Source: Nageia nagi
Lineage: Eukaryota; Pinophyta
Assembly: GCA_050084985.1 (NCBI GenBank)
Contig: JBITNC010000001.1
Coordinates: forward strand, 175,398,001-175,462,000
Reading direction: 5' to 3'
Length of the DNA stretch: 64,000 bases
The notes under the pieces were generated by a model that saw only the letters and a list, made by a program, of their open reading frames with translations, had not been told where the DNA came from and did no database searches. A program made the translations under genes and the position numbers. This document shows positions 25,340 through 37,390 of the stretch, in pieces. The number at the start of each line of letters is the position of its first letter. Position 1 is the first letter of the stretch.

Positions 25340-25691
25340 GCTTAATTAATATGAGTTTAGTAAACAAGTTGGGATCAAAGATTCCATTATTGATCTAGGA
25401 TCATAAAATAATCTAATTAATATGAGTTTGGTGAACAAATTAGGATCGAAGATCTACAAGCATCCTCATCCATACTCTTTAGGATGGGTGCACAATGATG
25501 CCAAATTACAAGTTAGCTAAGAAATATAAGTTAAAGTTTTCTGTTAATGCAAAATTTCTTGATAAAGTTATTATTGGTTAGGTACCTTTAGATATCTATG
25601 GTGTTATATTTGGTAATCCTTATTTATTGGATAGAGATTCAATTTATCTCAGAAGGAGAAATCAATATAGGTTGATTAAAGATGTAATAAC
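25340..25691 (+). pseudogene. protease of host gypsy element, 5' part
   Basis: Reads IDLGS, a stop, NNLINMSLVNKLGSK, then HPHPYSLGWVHNDAKLQV and later VPLDIYGVIFGNPYLLDRD. This is the gypsy retropepsin with the catalytic triplet Asp-Ser-Gly changed to Asp-Leu-Gly. A 72-bp direct repeat (25342 and 25414) duplicates the NMSLVNKLGSK text in frame. The copia element interrupts just after RLIKDVI. Confidence 0.75.
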
Positions 25692-25940
25692 TACCATCCC
25701 AGATAAATCTAAGATTAAAAAGCATTGTATTAGGTTAGAATAATTCCTAAAAATACAAGAAGATTAACTCATCACGCTAACTTTCTTAAGTGACCCTTGA
25801 GATACAATGTAGCTCTTCATATTCTCCTAGAAATGACACTTCAAATTCTAGCACACACAAATTTATGAATTTACTAAATATAGTAAATAACTAATACTAT
25901 ACTATATATACCGTAATCCCTAAGTATTAGGTGTCTAACA
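25692..25940 (-). repeat. 3' LTR of copia element
   Basis: 249 bp; starts TGTTAGACACC and ends ATGGTA on the minus strand (terminal CA decayed to TA). Preceded by the polypurine tract GGATTAAGGGGGGAA (25955-25941). Confidence 0.88.
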
Positions 25941-25948
25941 TTCCCCCC

Positions 25949-26440
25949 TTAATCCAAAGGGGAGTTGGTAATTCCAAGAATCTTCTTGAACTTCTCAAAT
26001 GTTTCTCTTCCAAGTGCCTTGGTGAAGATGTTCATTGTTTTCTCATCTATGGGAAAATATTTCAATTGAATTTTCTTGACCTCTACATGATGTATAATAA
26101 AATGATACTTTATGTTGTTGTACTTTTTTTGATCATAAAACTTTGGATTCTTGGAAAATTGAATTACAAAAATACTATCAATCAAAAGTGGAGTTGGATT
26201 TACCTATTTTTCTTGCAAATATTCTAGTATCTTCTTGAGCCACACAATATCCTTTTTTGCCTTTGCAATATCTACATACTCTACCTTTGTAGTGGAATAT
26301 AATAGAATGGATTGATTTCATGATCTGTAAGAGATAGCTATTGATCAAAGAATCATGGCATATCCTGAAGTTGAAATTCCATTTTTTTTGTTACCATCAA
26401 AGTTTGAATCTATATATCCAATAAATAATAATTCTCCTAC
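25949..26440 (-). pseudogene. RNase H of copia element
   Basis: Reads STSGYAMIL, then YSTTKVEYVDIAKAKKDIVWLK, then SKNPKFYDQKKYNNIKYHFI and MNIFTKALGRETFEKF, the diagnostic copia RNase H and C-terminal block. It lies directly next to the PPT and 3' LTR. Confidence 0.85.
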
Positions 26441-26754
26441 TTTGGAATACTTGAACCCTAAGTCTTGTGTCCCTTTCAAATATTTGAGAACTCTTTTTGA
26501 TGAATTTCAATGCCCTTCACATAGTTTTTGCATAAATTGAGAGAGAATTTCAACCACAAATGAAATATCTAATCTAGTTATGGTTAGATATATGAGACTT
26601 CCAACAAGTTATCTATACTTTGTTGCATCATCAAATGCATTCCCTTCAATATATTTAAACTTCAATTTTTTCCATTGGAGTGGAAAGAGGATTACAATCT
26701 ATCATCCAAATTTGTCAATAATTATCCAATGTACATTTTTCATGAAATAAAAAT

Positions 26755-27480
26755 TTACCTTGGGTTTTGTGTCACTTCAATGCCCAAATAGTAATGAAGA
26801 TGTTCCATATATGTCATTTCAAAACCTCTCTTTAAAGTTTGTTTCATGGATGCAATGTTACTTTCATTATTCCCAGTTATCAAAAGATCATGTACATACA
26901 CCATAAGATATACAATAATTTTTCTAACTTTTCTAAAAAAAAAAGTTTGCATTATCAAGATTAAAGTGTTCAAAATTTATCTTCAAGATATGCTTAGTAA
27001 TATTTTTGTATGAAGTATGAGGAGCTTGTTTTAGGCCATACAAGTACTTGATGAGATTACAAACTTTTTGTTATTGACCCTTCACTACCAATCCTTCTGG
27101 TTGTTTTGTGTACATGTTATATTTTAAATCACCATTCAAAAAATTAATCTGCACATATATTTGATGAAATTTCCATCCATTTAGAGCTAACATTGCCAAC
27201 AAAGAATGAATAGTATCCCATTGTATTATGGAAGCAAATATCTCATCATAGTCAATACCTTCTTTCAATAGAAAACACTTATCCACAAGCCTCACTTTGT
27301 GTTTCTCAAGTAAATCATTTAATCTAAACTTATTTTTGTATACCCACTTGCATCCAATAGGTTTGGTTCCATATGGATGATTCATCGACTTTCATGTCCC
27401 ATTCTTGATGAGAGAATCATACTCCTTCTTCATAGCATCCTTCCAAACATCATGAGAAAAAGCTTCTTCAAATGAAGTTG
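26755..27480 (-). pseudogene. reverse transcriptase of copia element
   Basis: 27385-27071 reads GTKPIGCKWVYKNKFR, KEGIDYDEIFASIIQW, INFLNGDLKYNMYTKQPEG, all copia RT blocks. 26973-26755 holds the active site as VYVHDLLITGN (YVHD for YVDD, near 26890) and LHYYLGIEV. The catalytic change and a frameshift between the two parts make it inactive. Confidence 0.88.
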
Positions 27481-27949
27481 GCTCATAATCAATAGATAAA
27501 TTCAACCATATCCTCAACATCATAACCTAAATATAAACCTTCTAATGCTCCATCTTCAATTCTTTCTCTATAGGAACTCCTAGTTACCATATTTCTAACT
27601 TCATCTAGATGAACACTCTCAAGTGTTTCACAGAGCTACTTAGGAATCTTCTATGATATTTTTGGTTGGTCAACAAGCTAAGGAGGTTTTTCATTTCCTT
27701 CAATAATCAACATATCTATCCCTTTAATTAAATAATTTAAAGGAGCTATTAAAAATTATGAAGAGGAAGGATCTTATTATAGTGGAGGAGGTGCTTATAC
27801 TATTGGAATAGGTGCTACTATTAGATCAAGCACTTTTGAAATAACCACAAGTGGTGTAGATTCCAAAGATTAATCTAATATAGGGATCTCCCATTCAACA
27901 TTTAGAAGCTCATAATCATCTTAAAATAAATGATTTCCATAGGTAAACC

Positions 27950-28860
27950 TATCAAGTTGATCAAGTTGTTGCTCAATAATCAAGTCACTCTTGGAATATT
28001 CTAGAAAAATGACATCCCTTGCAAAGAGGAACTTTTTATTTACCTCATCATAAAGCTTGTAGCCCTTGTAGTATCTAAATACTCCAAGAAAATACATTTT
28101 TTGTATCCAAGCACCAAGCTTGTTTCTTTATTCCTTAGGAACTAGGGTATAGCAAGTGGAACCAAAAATATTTAGATGTTGAATCAAAGGAACATGACCA
28201 AACCATATTTCATATGAAGTCTTATCATCAAGAGCATGATATGGATATATTTTTCTAACATACACTATTCAAACAATTGTATCATCCCAAAACATAATTT
28301 TCACATTCTTGAAAAATAATATTGCCTATGTCATATTCAACAAAGTTCTATTCATCTTTTCAACTACACCATTCTATTACAAATTATAGGGAGCAATTAT
28401 TTGATGATTGATTCCATGCTAACTATGATAGTTTTTGAATTCAAATGAATTTTATTAACCCCCATTATTAGAAAAAAGTATACCAATATTAATGTTAGCT
28501 TCTTTATCAATCATCACATGAAATTCCTTAAACTTATCAAAATATACAAACTTGTTCTTCAATAAATACACCCAACACATCCTAGTGTAATCATCTATGA
28601 GAGTCATGATATATTTGTTTCTAGGAGTAGAAGGGATAGGAAATGATCCACCTAAATTAGAGTATTTGAGTTCTAATTTTCTACATGCTCTAAATTTTGA
28701 ATTAGGAAAAGGTTATTTATTGTGCTTTCCTAGGACACATGCTTCACAAGATTCTATGTTCCTAGGAATAGTAGGAAATCTCAAAAAACCTCTCTTTTTC
28801 AACAAATGAAGATCATCAAAATTGATATGGCCAAATCTTGCATGCCATAAAAGACTAGAT
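27950..28860 (-). pseudogene. integrase of copia element
   Basis: The zinc-binding part shows LWHARFGH and SCEACVLGK (near 28740). The catalytic core has MTLIDDYTRMCWVY (28581-28610), then FSNNGG for the expected SDNGG (second Asp lost), then YNL**NGVVEKMNRTLLN (near 28355-28390), where the invariant Pro-Gln-Gln has become Leu-stop-stop by C-to-T changes and Glu is kept. The C-terminal part reads YFLGVFRYYKGYKLYD. Order and motifs are unmistakable. Confidence 0.87.
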
Positions 28861-29149
28861 GAGAGAGTACCTTTCTCTTAATGGGTGAGGTAGGAAAAAT
28901 TTATTGATTTGGTAGAACTTCCTTGCATCTTCAATAACTTCTTAGCCTCCTTGCCTATCATCACCACTTTATTTTCAAAAGACCTTATCTCCATGATGCC
29001 ATCAAACATATGAATTGATTTTCCTTATTATTGAGTGAACATAAGAGATAATAGGTTCCTTCATAATTGAGGAATATAGAGCACATTAAAAAGAATCATA
29101 TTTGAAAGGCCTAGAAATTTGAGTCTCATAGTACCAATACCTAAAGGTT

Positions 29150-29480
29150 TGATATAGGATTTGTTATCAAATTATACCACATCATCAATGTTGGTATTCA
29201 TCTCTTCAAACAATTTCCTTTGAAATGTCATATGGCATGTCATACTAGTATCAAGAAACCATGCATCCTCCCAAGATGTAAATGAAGCATTACACAAATT
29301 TTCAATTATATTATTACAATATATAGTAACATAGTGAGAATAATCAAAATTATTACTCTTTTCTTGCTTCCATTTTTCATTCCTTTCTTTGATCTTGTCC
29401 CATGGAGTGCGATAGTTATTAGCTTCATGGCCTCATCTATCACATCTTTTACAATGGAGATTGTTCCTCTCATCATGATA
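29150..29480 (-). pseudogene. protease and Cys-His knuckle of copia element
   Basis: The knuckle near 29411-29453 reads CKRCDR, a stop, GHEANNY (last Cys changed to Tyr). The protease core near 29240 reads WFLDTSMTCHMTF, for the usual WLLDTGASCHMT, so catalytic Gly is replaced by Ser. Text such as LGIGTMRLKFLGL follows. Confidence 0.75.
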
Positions 29481-29699
29481 AACTTGATTAGATCTTCCCC
29501 CCTTCCTCTATTATTTCTCCTACCATAAATATGGTTGCTACTTTCAACTCAAGAAGAATCATGTGCAACATTCTTTCCCTTTTGAGCAATACATAATGTG
29601 TCTGAAGTAGAATCACCAAATTTCTCACTAAATACCTTCTCATGTTTTGTAATCTTATCCATCAAAGTATCAAATATTAGAGACTTCAAGTTACCATTC

Positions 29700-30281
29700 T
29701 TACAAGGATTCAAGATAATTTGAATATATTGGGTATAATACCTTAATCAAAGTTATGAGAGAAATATTAATAATCAAAGTTATGAGAGCAATATTAATAT
29801 TCATGCTAGTATAGTTAATGTCATGCATTATTGCTCCAATTTCATAAATTAATGCCATGGGATCATCATTTTTTAACTCTAGGTTAAAAAGTTTCAATTT
29901 AATTTAGATTAATTCCAATTAAGAATGGTATTCAAATAATTTCTTGAGTTTCTTCAATGCATTCCATGCATCATCTATGGATCTAATATGTCGGTTAACC
30001 TCCTCACTAATTGAAGAAGCAATCAAAACATATGCTTTACTATTTTTCATGTTCAAAATCACAAGCTCCTTAGCATCAATTAGTTTGGTAGGTTGGTTAT
30101 CACCATCACAAATTTCAACCTTAAAATCATCAAAAATCAAAGTATGCTTTATTTTCCTGGACCACTCCAACCAATTTTCTTTACTAGTTAACACAATCCC
30201 AACAATGCTCATAAGTGAATGCATTTTTAACAAAACTACAATATCTATTTTTTTTTTAATTTTTAAGTGATATTTTCCCAC
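29700..30281 (-). pseudogene. gag of copia element
   Basis: 30281-29919 reads LTSKENWLEWSRKIKHTLIF, AYVLIASSISEEVNRHI, DAWNALKKL, which is copia gag (UBN2-like). It continues as MKLFNLELKNDDPMALIYEI at 29897. About 1.27 kb between the 5' LTR and gag (30290-31555) has no recognised coding content. Confidence 0.82.
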
Positions 30282-31567
30282 AAATTAAGTTACACAAATT
30301 CTATGTTTCTATAAAAATCTATATTTTCAAGGTTTGAGAAATCTCAAATTGTAGGCATCAAAATTTTGGATCTAATGAAAAATAAATTATCAAAAATAGA
30401 CAAAAAAATGAAAAAGTTATGACCAAAATACTTTTCAAGTTCAAAAGGGAAAAAAACACCTAAAAAATATTAGCTAGGCATGAAAATTGAGATAGAATGT
30501 TGACTGTGCAGGTAGGCTAATGTGGTTGGGTGAGCTACTGATGTGGCAATGCTGATGTAATAGGGTGCTAACATGGAAGTGGTAATCATACATTGACTAT
30601 GCAAATGATGTGGCACTAAGTTGATAAGTTCATGTGGTAAGTTGAGGTGGCACATTTGATTAGTAGGCACTAAAATGGAACAATAGTGAACTAATGACAC
30701 ACTAGATGGGAACCATGTAGAAAGTGCAAGATGGGCTTGTTAGCATTAAATCAGTGGGCATGCTAGGAAGCTAGAACAATACATAAGGTAGTTGGGGTAT
30801 CAAAGGGTGCATAAAGAGTTTCTAATAGATGCATGTTAGGATGGTGTACACATGGGGCAAAAGTTGGATGGGAGAGTGGTATGAGGTAGGGTTAAAGCAC
30901 ATTAGATTTTTGGGAAGCACATAAGGTTACAAACTTTGCTAGTAGTACATGTTGGGGTGGAAATAATCGATTCAAATATGGATGGGCATGTATCAAATTT
31001 TTGGAAATGCTTAGGAGTAATGTTGGGTCTATGAGTGAACATGGGTGGCATAGAGGAGTAAGAAAGGTGGTAGCACATAGAGGAGCATGTACAAAGAGGG
31101 AGGGATTCCATTTGGATTGGTTTATACAATAGGAGGCTCCATGTGAGCACAGTGTGAGTGGGGGACCAAGTAGTGAGGTTTGGTGCATGGCTTGGTAGGC
31201 ATGGGGTCTATGTAGATAAGGGATCCTTCAAATGGTGTAAATTTTAAACAAAACCATATTTGCAAAATAAATAGCACCAAGGAATTTGAAAACCAATCCC
31301 AAAAATCACTAATTAATTTCAAAACTTTTGTTAAGAGATAAAATCTTCAAACATATACAATTTCACCATTTTTGCTCTAAAATAGGTCATGTTTTATATT
31401 AAAATGATGAGGACAATGAGAGGAATCAATAAATGAGGTTATGGATAGATTTTGAGGAACAAAATTTTTTAAAAATGTAGGAAAAATATTTTGGGAAATT
31501 TTTGGATAGAGTTACTCTTTGATTTTCATGGAGTTAGATAGTGAAAACCTCATAGCTCTACTACTAA

Positions 31568-31810
31568 TGCCAATCTAAATAACTCCAAGATCAAAAAGCA
31601 TTGTATTGGATTAGAATTATACCTAAATACACAATAAGATTGAATATTTACCTTCTTGGGTGACCCTTGAGATACAATGTAACTCTTCATATTCTTCTAG
31701 AAATGACACTTCAAATTTTAGCACACATAAAGCTATGAATTTACTAAATATAGTAAGTAACTAATACTATGTTATCTATATCATAATCCTTGAGGGTTAG
31801 GTGTCTAACA
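31568..31810 (-). repeat. 5' LTR of copia element
   Basis: 243 bp; on the minus strand it starts TGTTAGACACCTAACCC and ends TTTAGATTGGCA. It aligns along its length to 25692-25940. It is followed by TTAGTAGTAGAGC (31567-31555), a decayed form of the usual copia primer site TTGGTATCAGAGC. Confidence 0.88.
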
Positions 31811-31815
31811 ATAAC

Positions 31816-32085
31816 CTATTATGTTTATTCTCATTAATGAAATAAATAGAGTTGGTGAAATTATCTAGGTGAAATAACTAATTACTATAAGTAATAAGAT
31901 TTTCCTATTGATTCTTAGATTTTCCAACAATAGTTCTACAAGTTGGATAGCATTCACATAGTACTTTGCAAGTTCCATATAATTGATTTTGTTAGTTTAA
32001 AAATATCATGTGAATATGCTTGTTTAGTATTTTGAGGAAGTATTTTATGATCTTACATAATGACCACCAATATGAGAAATCCATC
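31816..32085 (+). pseudogene. protease-RT linker of host gypsy element
   Basis: The frame continues from the copia insertion as TYYVYSH, with stops, through VSLKISCEYACLVF and EEVFYDLT to PPI, a stop (ATA TGA; CGA to TGA fits the expected Arg), EIHH. This is the short linker and start of RT seen in gypsy pol (GLPPKR-IEH-type block). It ends exactly at the ccatc duplication of element 3. Confidence 0.7.
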
Positions 32086-34029
32086 TGTAGACACTTAATT
32101 TTACCATCATGCACTACATTTAGCAAAACCTAGAATGTTTGTTTGATTTAGCATTATCAAGCATACTTTGACAATTTTGATCATATTTGATAATGATGTC
32201 AAAAATTATTTATTTACTTATATTAGTCAATTTGTAGTTAATATTTTTCATCATAAATGCTTATTTATCATAGTCATTTACTTTGAAAATTGCAATTTTA
32301 TATTTTCATATTTATTGCATTTCTATCATGACTTTATACTTGGAAAATACATTAGACTTAGTCATGGTTAATGTATATTTATCATTTACTTGGAAATACA
32401 ATTAAACTTAGTCATGTTTATTTGTATTTTTGATCATTTTTTATTTATTATGAAAATACATTATACTTAGTCATGTTTAATGTGTTTTCAATCATATTCA
32501 CTTACTTGAAAAATACAATTAAACTTAGTCATGTTTATTTGTATTATCGATCATTTTTTGGAAAATACATTGGACTTAGTAATGTTTAATGTTTTTTCGA
32601 TCATAATCACTTGAAAAATAAAATTAAACTTAGTCATGTTTATTTGTATTTTTTTATCATTTTATTTATTTGAAAAATACATTAGACTTAGTCATGTTTA
32701 ATGTGTTTTTTTATCATAATCACTTACTTGAAAAATCCAATTAAACTTAGTCATACTTATTTGTGTTTTCGATCATTTTTATTTACATAGAAATTACATT
32801 AAACTTAGTCATGTTTATTTACAATTTATTCACAATCACTTATTTACATTTTTCATGTTCAATTACAATTAAATTTAGTCATGTTTGTTTGTTTTCGAAC
32901 CATGTTTACTTATTGGAAAATTGTAAAAAAATATATATATATTTGTCATGTTATTTGCAATATAGTCATAATCATTTATTTTTGAAATATTAATTAGCAT
33001 CTAGCATGTTGATTATATAATTATATTTTGTTAAATTTGAATTTGAATTAGAGAGCATAAATGATTATCTTGTTCTAATGTTACTAATATGCTTTATTGA
33101 CTATGAGCAAGAAATTAAGGAGACATGTTCCCCATTTGTCAAATCAAGTAACAACTCTTTTGAGGGGAAAGATCTATTGGAAATTTGAATTAAAACAACT
33201 ACATTTTGAAAAATATTACTTTAATAAAAGGATTCCTTCCATAAAGAGTACAATGATCAAATCCATAAAAGAGGGAACACAGTTTTGAAAGTACATGTTC
33301 ATGAGTCCTTGATAACTTGGTCATGCAATTCTCCAACTATTATTGTGATGAATTTGGTAGCTCTAATCATCTAGCAAAGTTCATTAAACATTTGAGAGGG
33401 ATATCTAGAAGTATTTTTTATCTTGGAGCAAGCAAGAAATCAATCATTTCAAGCCTTATTCCTCCCATGAAACCTTGGACATACCCACCATATCTTGTCT
33501 CACTTTTTTTTAAGTTTTGTTCATATAGTAGCTTTATATCATCATACAATCATGATCTTGAATTGAATCTTACATTCTATATTTGTAGGTTGCAAAACAC
33601 AGAGGGTCCTCATATTTTGATAGATAAACATGGTCATATTTTTGAAATACTAAAGGTCATTACATTTCTATAGATAAACACCATCACATTTTTGGAAACA
33701 CCCAAGGTCACCACATTTCATTAGAAAATCTAGTTTGGGAAGATTTTGAGCTCATTTTGGGATCTATTTAGCAAAATTGGGTGTTAACAATCATTAATCA
33801 TCACAATCAAGTAAACAATGGTGTTTCTTAACAACACCTTCATTCATTCATGTGATCTTTCATTTAAGCTCATATGTATTACAAAAGGATGGCTTGAAAA
33901 AGCCTCCTTAATATTTTAACTTGATTTTTTGTCTAGTTGATTCTTATAGGACCTAGTCTAGCCTACATACAACTACTATTTGTTTTGGATGCAAATGGTC
34001 TTGAAAAGGGGTTATTTTTCTTTGAAACA
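32086..34029 (+). repeat. 5' LTR of element 3
   Basis: 1,944 bp. Positions 32340-32820 are a diverged tandem array of 50-59-bp units, each with ACTTAGTCATG, at least nine copies. About 600 bp (33050-33655) has no counterpart in the 3' LTR; the rest aligns through to the shared end. Confidence 0.85.
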
Positions 34030-34046
34030 TTTTGGCATGCTCTATG
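34030..34046 (+). other. Primer binding site of element 3
   Basis: TTTTGGCATGCTCTATG directly after the 5' LTR; the TTTTGG start matches the position and style of gypsy primer sites. The tRNA is not assigned. Confidence 0.55.
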
Positions 34047-34586
34047 TGACCTCCCTTGATCCATTTTGTAATAATTCTCTTATTTATCATGTGTCTATTA
34101 TTTCTATTTTGAATTTCACTAACAAATAGGATTTTTACTATCTAGTATGCATTTCTTATATCTTGTAATTTTTGTTATTATACATCCATTGTGACTTTGT
34201 TCTTTTTTTTCTATTGTATACAATCAAAAACATGGCCATGTTTCTTCCTTCTTATTAAATGTTGTCACATTCTTGGAAACATTACCACATTTATGCCTTT
34301 CTATCAAAATGCAGATGCATTTTAGTCTTCCTATCAAAATGCTATTATGTTTCAAAAAATGCAATTGCATTTCTGGGTCTCCCTGGATTTTGTTAAATGG
34401 GATCACCTTTCTTCTATGAGGTTTTAATTTGGAAAAAGGTGCAAAAATTCCATACTTATAGCATTTTTTTTTTCATTTTTTTCATTTTTAAATATTTGCA
34501 TTAGCCAACATCATAAAATTTCTAAGGTAAATGAACTAGACTTGGTGATATCATATTATGTATGCTTGCTTATTCAACTAAAATCG

Positions 34587-34760
34587 TCTCTCATAAAATC
34601 ATTGTATTCTCTCCTTTCACACTAAAAAATGATCTTAAATGACCATAAAATGTTTATGAGAGATTCAGTTCAAAGAATCACATCATAAACCTCACAATTT
34701 GGAGTATGCTCTCCCCTTGCACTAAAAAGTGATCTTGGATGATTAGAAGATGTTGTGAGG
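34587..34760 (+). repeat. Twin structured boxes in element 3 leader
   Basis: Two copies 100 bp apart (core 34604-34640 and 34704-34740) share a core of the type GTAT(G/T)CTCTCC and CACTAAAAA(A/G)TGATCTT. Each is enclosed by its own perfect inverted repeat: TCTCTCATAAA/TTTATGAGAGA (34587-34597, 34653-34663) and CCTCACAA/TTGTGAGG (34690-34697, 34753-34760). The element 1 leader has the same core and a 12-bp closing stem of unrelated sequence. A single hairpin CCTTGG...CCAAGG follows at 34828-34848. Confidence 0.75.
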
Positions 34761-35682
34761 AGGAAACAAACTTACATTTCATTAATTCACCTTTTCTTAT
34801 TACACTTGTGCACATACAAAAGTGAATCCTTGGATTTCATCACCAAGGCTCATTGTCTTCACATGCAGTAGATAGGTCTCTTGAATTTCATCACTAAGGA
34901 CCTAGGCTATGCTTAAATTACTCACCAATATAGTCTCCATTTAATGTTGCTATAGACTCCACTTTGAACCCAATTAAAGTGAAGAATAACCTTAGTCAAA
35001 TTCCCATTCTTTTAGGATCAACCTTTGGATCATTTAAATAAGTTTGTCTAGCTTCATTTTAGGAAAATAAACATCAAAACTTTGTAAAATAGTATTCTAA
35101 GATTACAAGATGAATTTGCATCAATCATATGTGAGTATTTGTATTTGTGACTATTTTCATTTTCTATCTATAACTATTTGCTTTTTGAAAATCCAAAATA
35201 TTAAGATCAAAATGATCATCTTTGTCAAACTCAAAATCAAAATAAGATTAACAAAGTAACTATGCTAAAATGTTATCATGCTTTAGAAATATGGGCACAT
35301 TTTCATAAATATTCTCATGTTTTATCCTCAACCTAGAAATTCCATCACATTTTATCCTCTACCTAGAAATGCCACTACATTTTGTCAAAATATCAAAATG
35401 CAATCATGTTTTACAATAGAGAATATAAAAATAAAAATTTCAAAAATATTGACATGAACAAAACCAAAAACCAAGTCTTACAAAATAGTGCATAATCTTA
35501 ACATGTTTATTTTTATTATCATTTAACCAATAATGGAACCAATTGTTGGACATTTCATGGATGAATTTGAATAATGGACCCTAAACAATTAACATGCTAT
35601 CAAGAAAATCCTTAGAGCTAACAAACTTTGGTTTGATGAACCTACTATTGTTGAACCATGTGAATCCATTTAAAAGTCTAAT

Positions 35683-36240
35683 TTGGATTATAAAAATCAA
35701 ATATTTATAATTATTGAACCTCATGTCAAATCATGTGACAATGAACCATCTATTCAAGAGACTCTTTCTATCCCTCAACTTCCTTACGATGAAATTGAAG
35801 AAGACATACACTTTGATGATTTATTTTTAGATACTCTTTTGCATGAGAGTCTTATATCCATTGCTCCTAAGTCCTTATCATTTCCCCTCTTGGTGGTTGA
35901 TAATCCCCTTTTCTATGATCATAATCTTGATTCCTTTATCATTCAACAAAATCCTTCCTTTAACATAAATGTGTCTATTGAGCATGATGATATCACATCT
36001 CCTCCACCTTACATGTCAAATTTTGATTATGAGGAGTCTAGTTAAGAATTTTCACATGTTGAAATGGAGTTCTCTCGTGTTAATTCTATCACATATTATC
36101 CTATGTAAAATGATCATAATATGTATCCCTTCATAGCCATTTTACATGAAAATTCAAATGTCTTTGCATGGAATTATGATGATTTGGATTCTAATATATT
36201 TGATGATCCTCTTGCATGGACTAACAATGTTGATTGGAGC
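35683..36240 (+). pseudogene. Frame with pre-RT-like text, element 3
   Basis: 35683-36045 is an open, acidic frame of 120 codons (LPYDEIEEDIHFDDLF, SLSFPLLVVDNPLF). After two stops it continues as YPFIAILHENSNVFAWNYDD at 36121, which resembles the block just upstream of gypsy RT (LLKEF-DVFAWSYEDM). No RT follows; the frame runs straight into the 81-bp repeat array. I infer a remnant of an ancestral pol whose enzymatic part was lost. Confidence 0.45.
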
Positions 36241-37187
36241 CCACACAATGCCCTCTCAACATTATCCTCTTGTGTGATGTGTGTCCTCATCACACCATTA
36301 CCATATCATGTTGATTATGGACCACATAATTCCCTCTCAACATTATCCTCTTATGTGACATGCATCCTCATCATACCATTATCCTATCATGTTGATTGGG
36401 GGCCACACAATACCTTCTCAAAATTATCCTCTTATGTGAAGTGCATTATCATCACACCATTATCCTATTATGTTGATTGAAGGACACACAATGCCTTCTA
36501 AACATTATCCTCTTATGTGATGTGTTTCCTCATCACACCATTATACTATCATGTTGATTGGGGATCACACAATAACTTATCAACATTATCCTCTTATGTG
36601 ACTTGCATCCTCATCACACCATTTTTCTATCATGTTGATTGGCGTCCATACAATGCCTTCTCAATATCATCCTTTTGTGTGATGTGTATCCTCATCACAC
36701 CATTATTATACCATGTTGATTTGGGGCTATACAATGCCCTCTCAACATTATCCTCTTGTGTGACATGCATCCTCATCACACCATTATCCTACCATGTTGA
36801 TTAAGGGCCACATAAATTCCTCTTATGTGACATGTGTCCTTATCAAACCATTACCATATCATGTTAATTAGGGTCCACATAATTCCCTCTTAACATTATC
36901 CCCTTGTGTGACATGCATCCTTATCACATCATTATCCTACCATGTCAATTAGGGGCCACACAATTCCCTCTCAACATTATTCCCTTGTGTGACATGCATC
37001 TTCATCACATAATTATCTGACCACATCAATTAGGGGCTACACATAGACCTCTCAATATTATCCCCTAATATGACATGCATCCTCATCACACCATCATTCT
37101 ATCATGTTGATTGGGGGCAAAACAATGCCCTCTCAACATTGTTCTCTTGTTTGACGTGCATCATCATCATACCCTCTCCCAACAAAA
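36229..37187 (+). repeat. 81-bp (27-codon) tandem array
   Basis: GTTGATTGG-type starts occur at 36229, 36310, 36391, 36472, 36553, 36634, 36715 and 36796, each exactly 81 bp apart. After one 67-bp unit, three more follow at 36863, 36944, 37025 and 37106. The unit encodes HVDWGPHNALSTLSS-CVTCILITPLSY-like text and preserves the frame of the preceding block for the first units. Function unknown. Confidence 0.9.
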
Positions 37188-37390
37188 ATATAAAAAAAGA
37201 CCACACAAAAGACAAACACATGCACACTATTCCCTTAATTTATTTATCCCACATTTTTCATGTTTCCTTCCTTAGTCAAATTATTATACTCTTATTTCAC
37301 TCACTATATTTAGTTTTCTCATCTCAAATGAAGAATTTGAGAAACCTTTTATTCTGCATAACACCATCATGTCATTATGTATTTTATCAT

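Larger units (their letters stand above)
25692..31810 (-). mobile_element. Ty1/copia LTR retrotransposon in host protease gene
   Basis: Two LTRs (25692-25940 and 31568-31810), a PPT, a remnant PBS and a perfect target duplication ataac (25687-25691, 31811-31815) define a complete copy of 6.1 kb. Minus-strand order is gag, Cys-His knuckle, protease, integrase, RT, RNase H, which is the copia order. Every domain carries stops or lost catalytic residues. LTR divergence is about 14% by eye, the highest of the three insertions. Confidence 0.9.
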
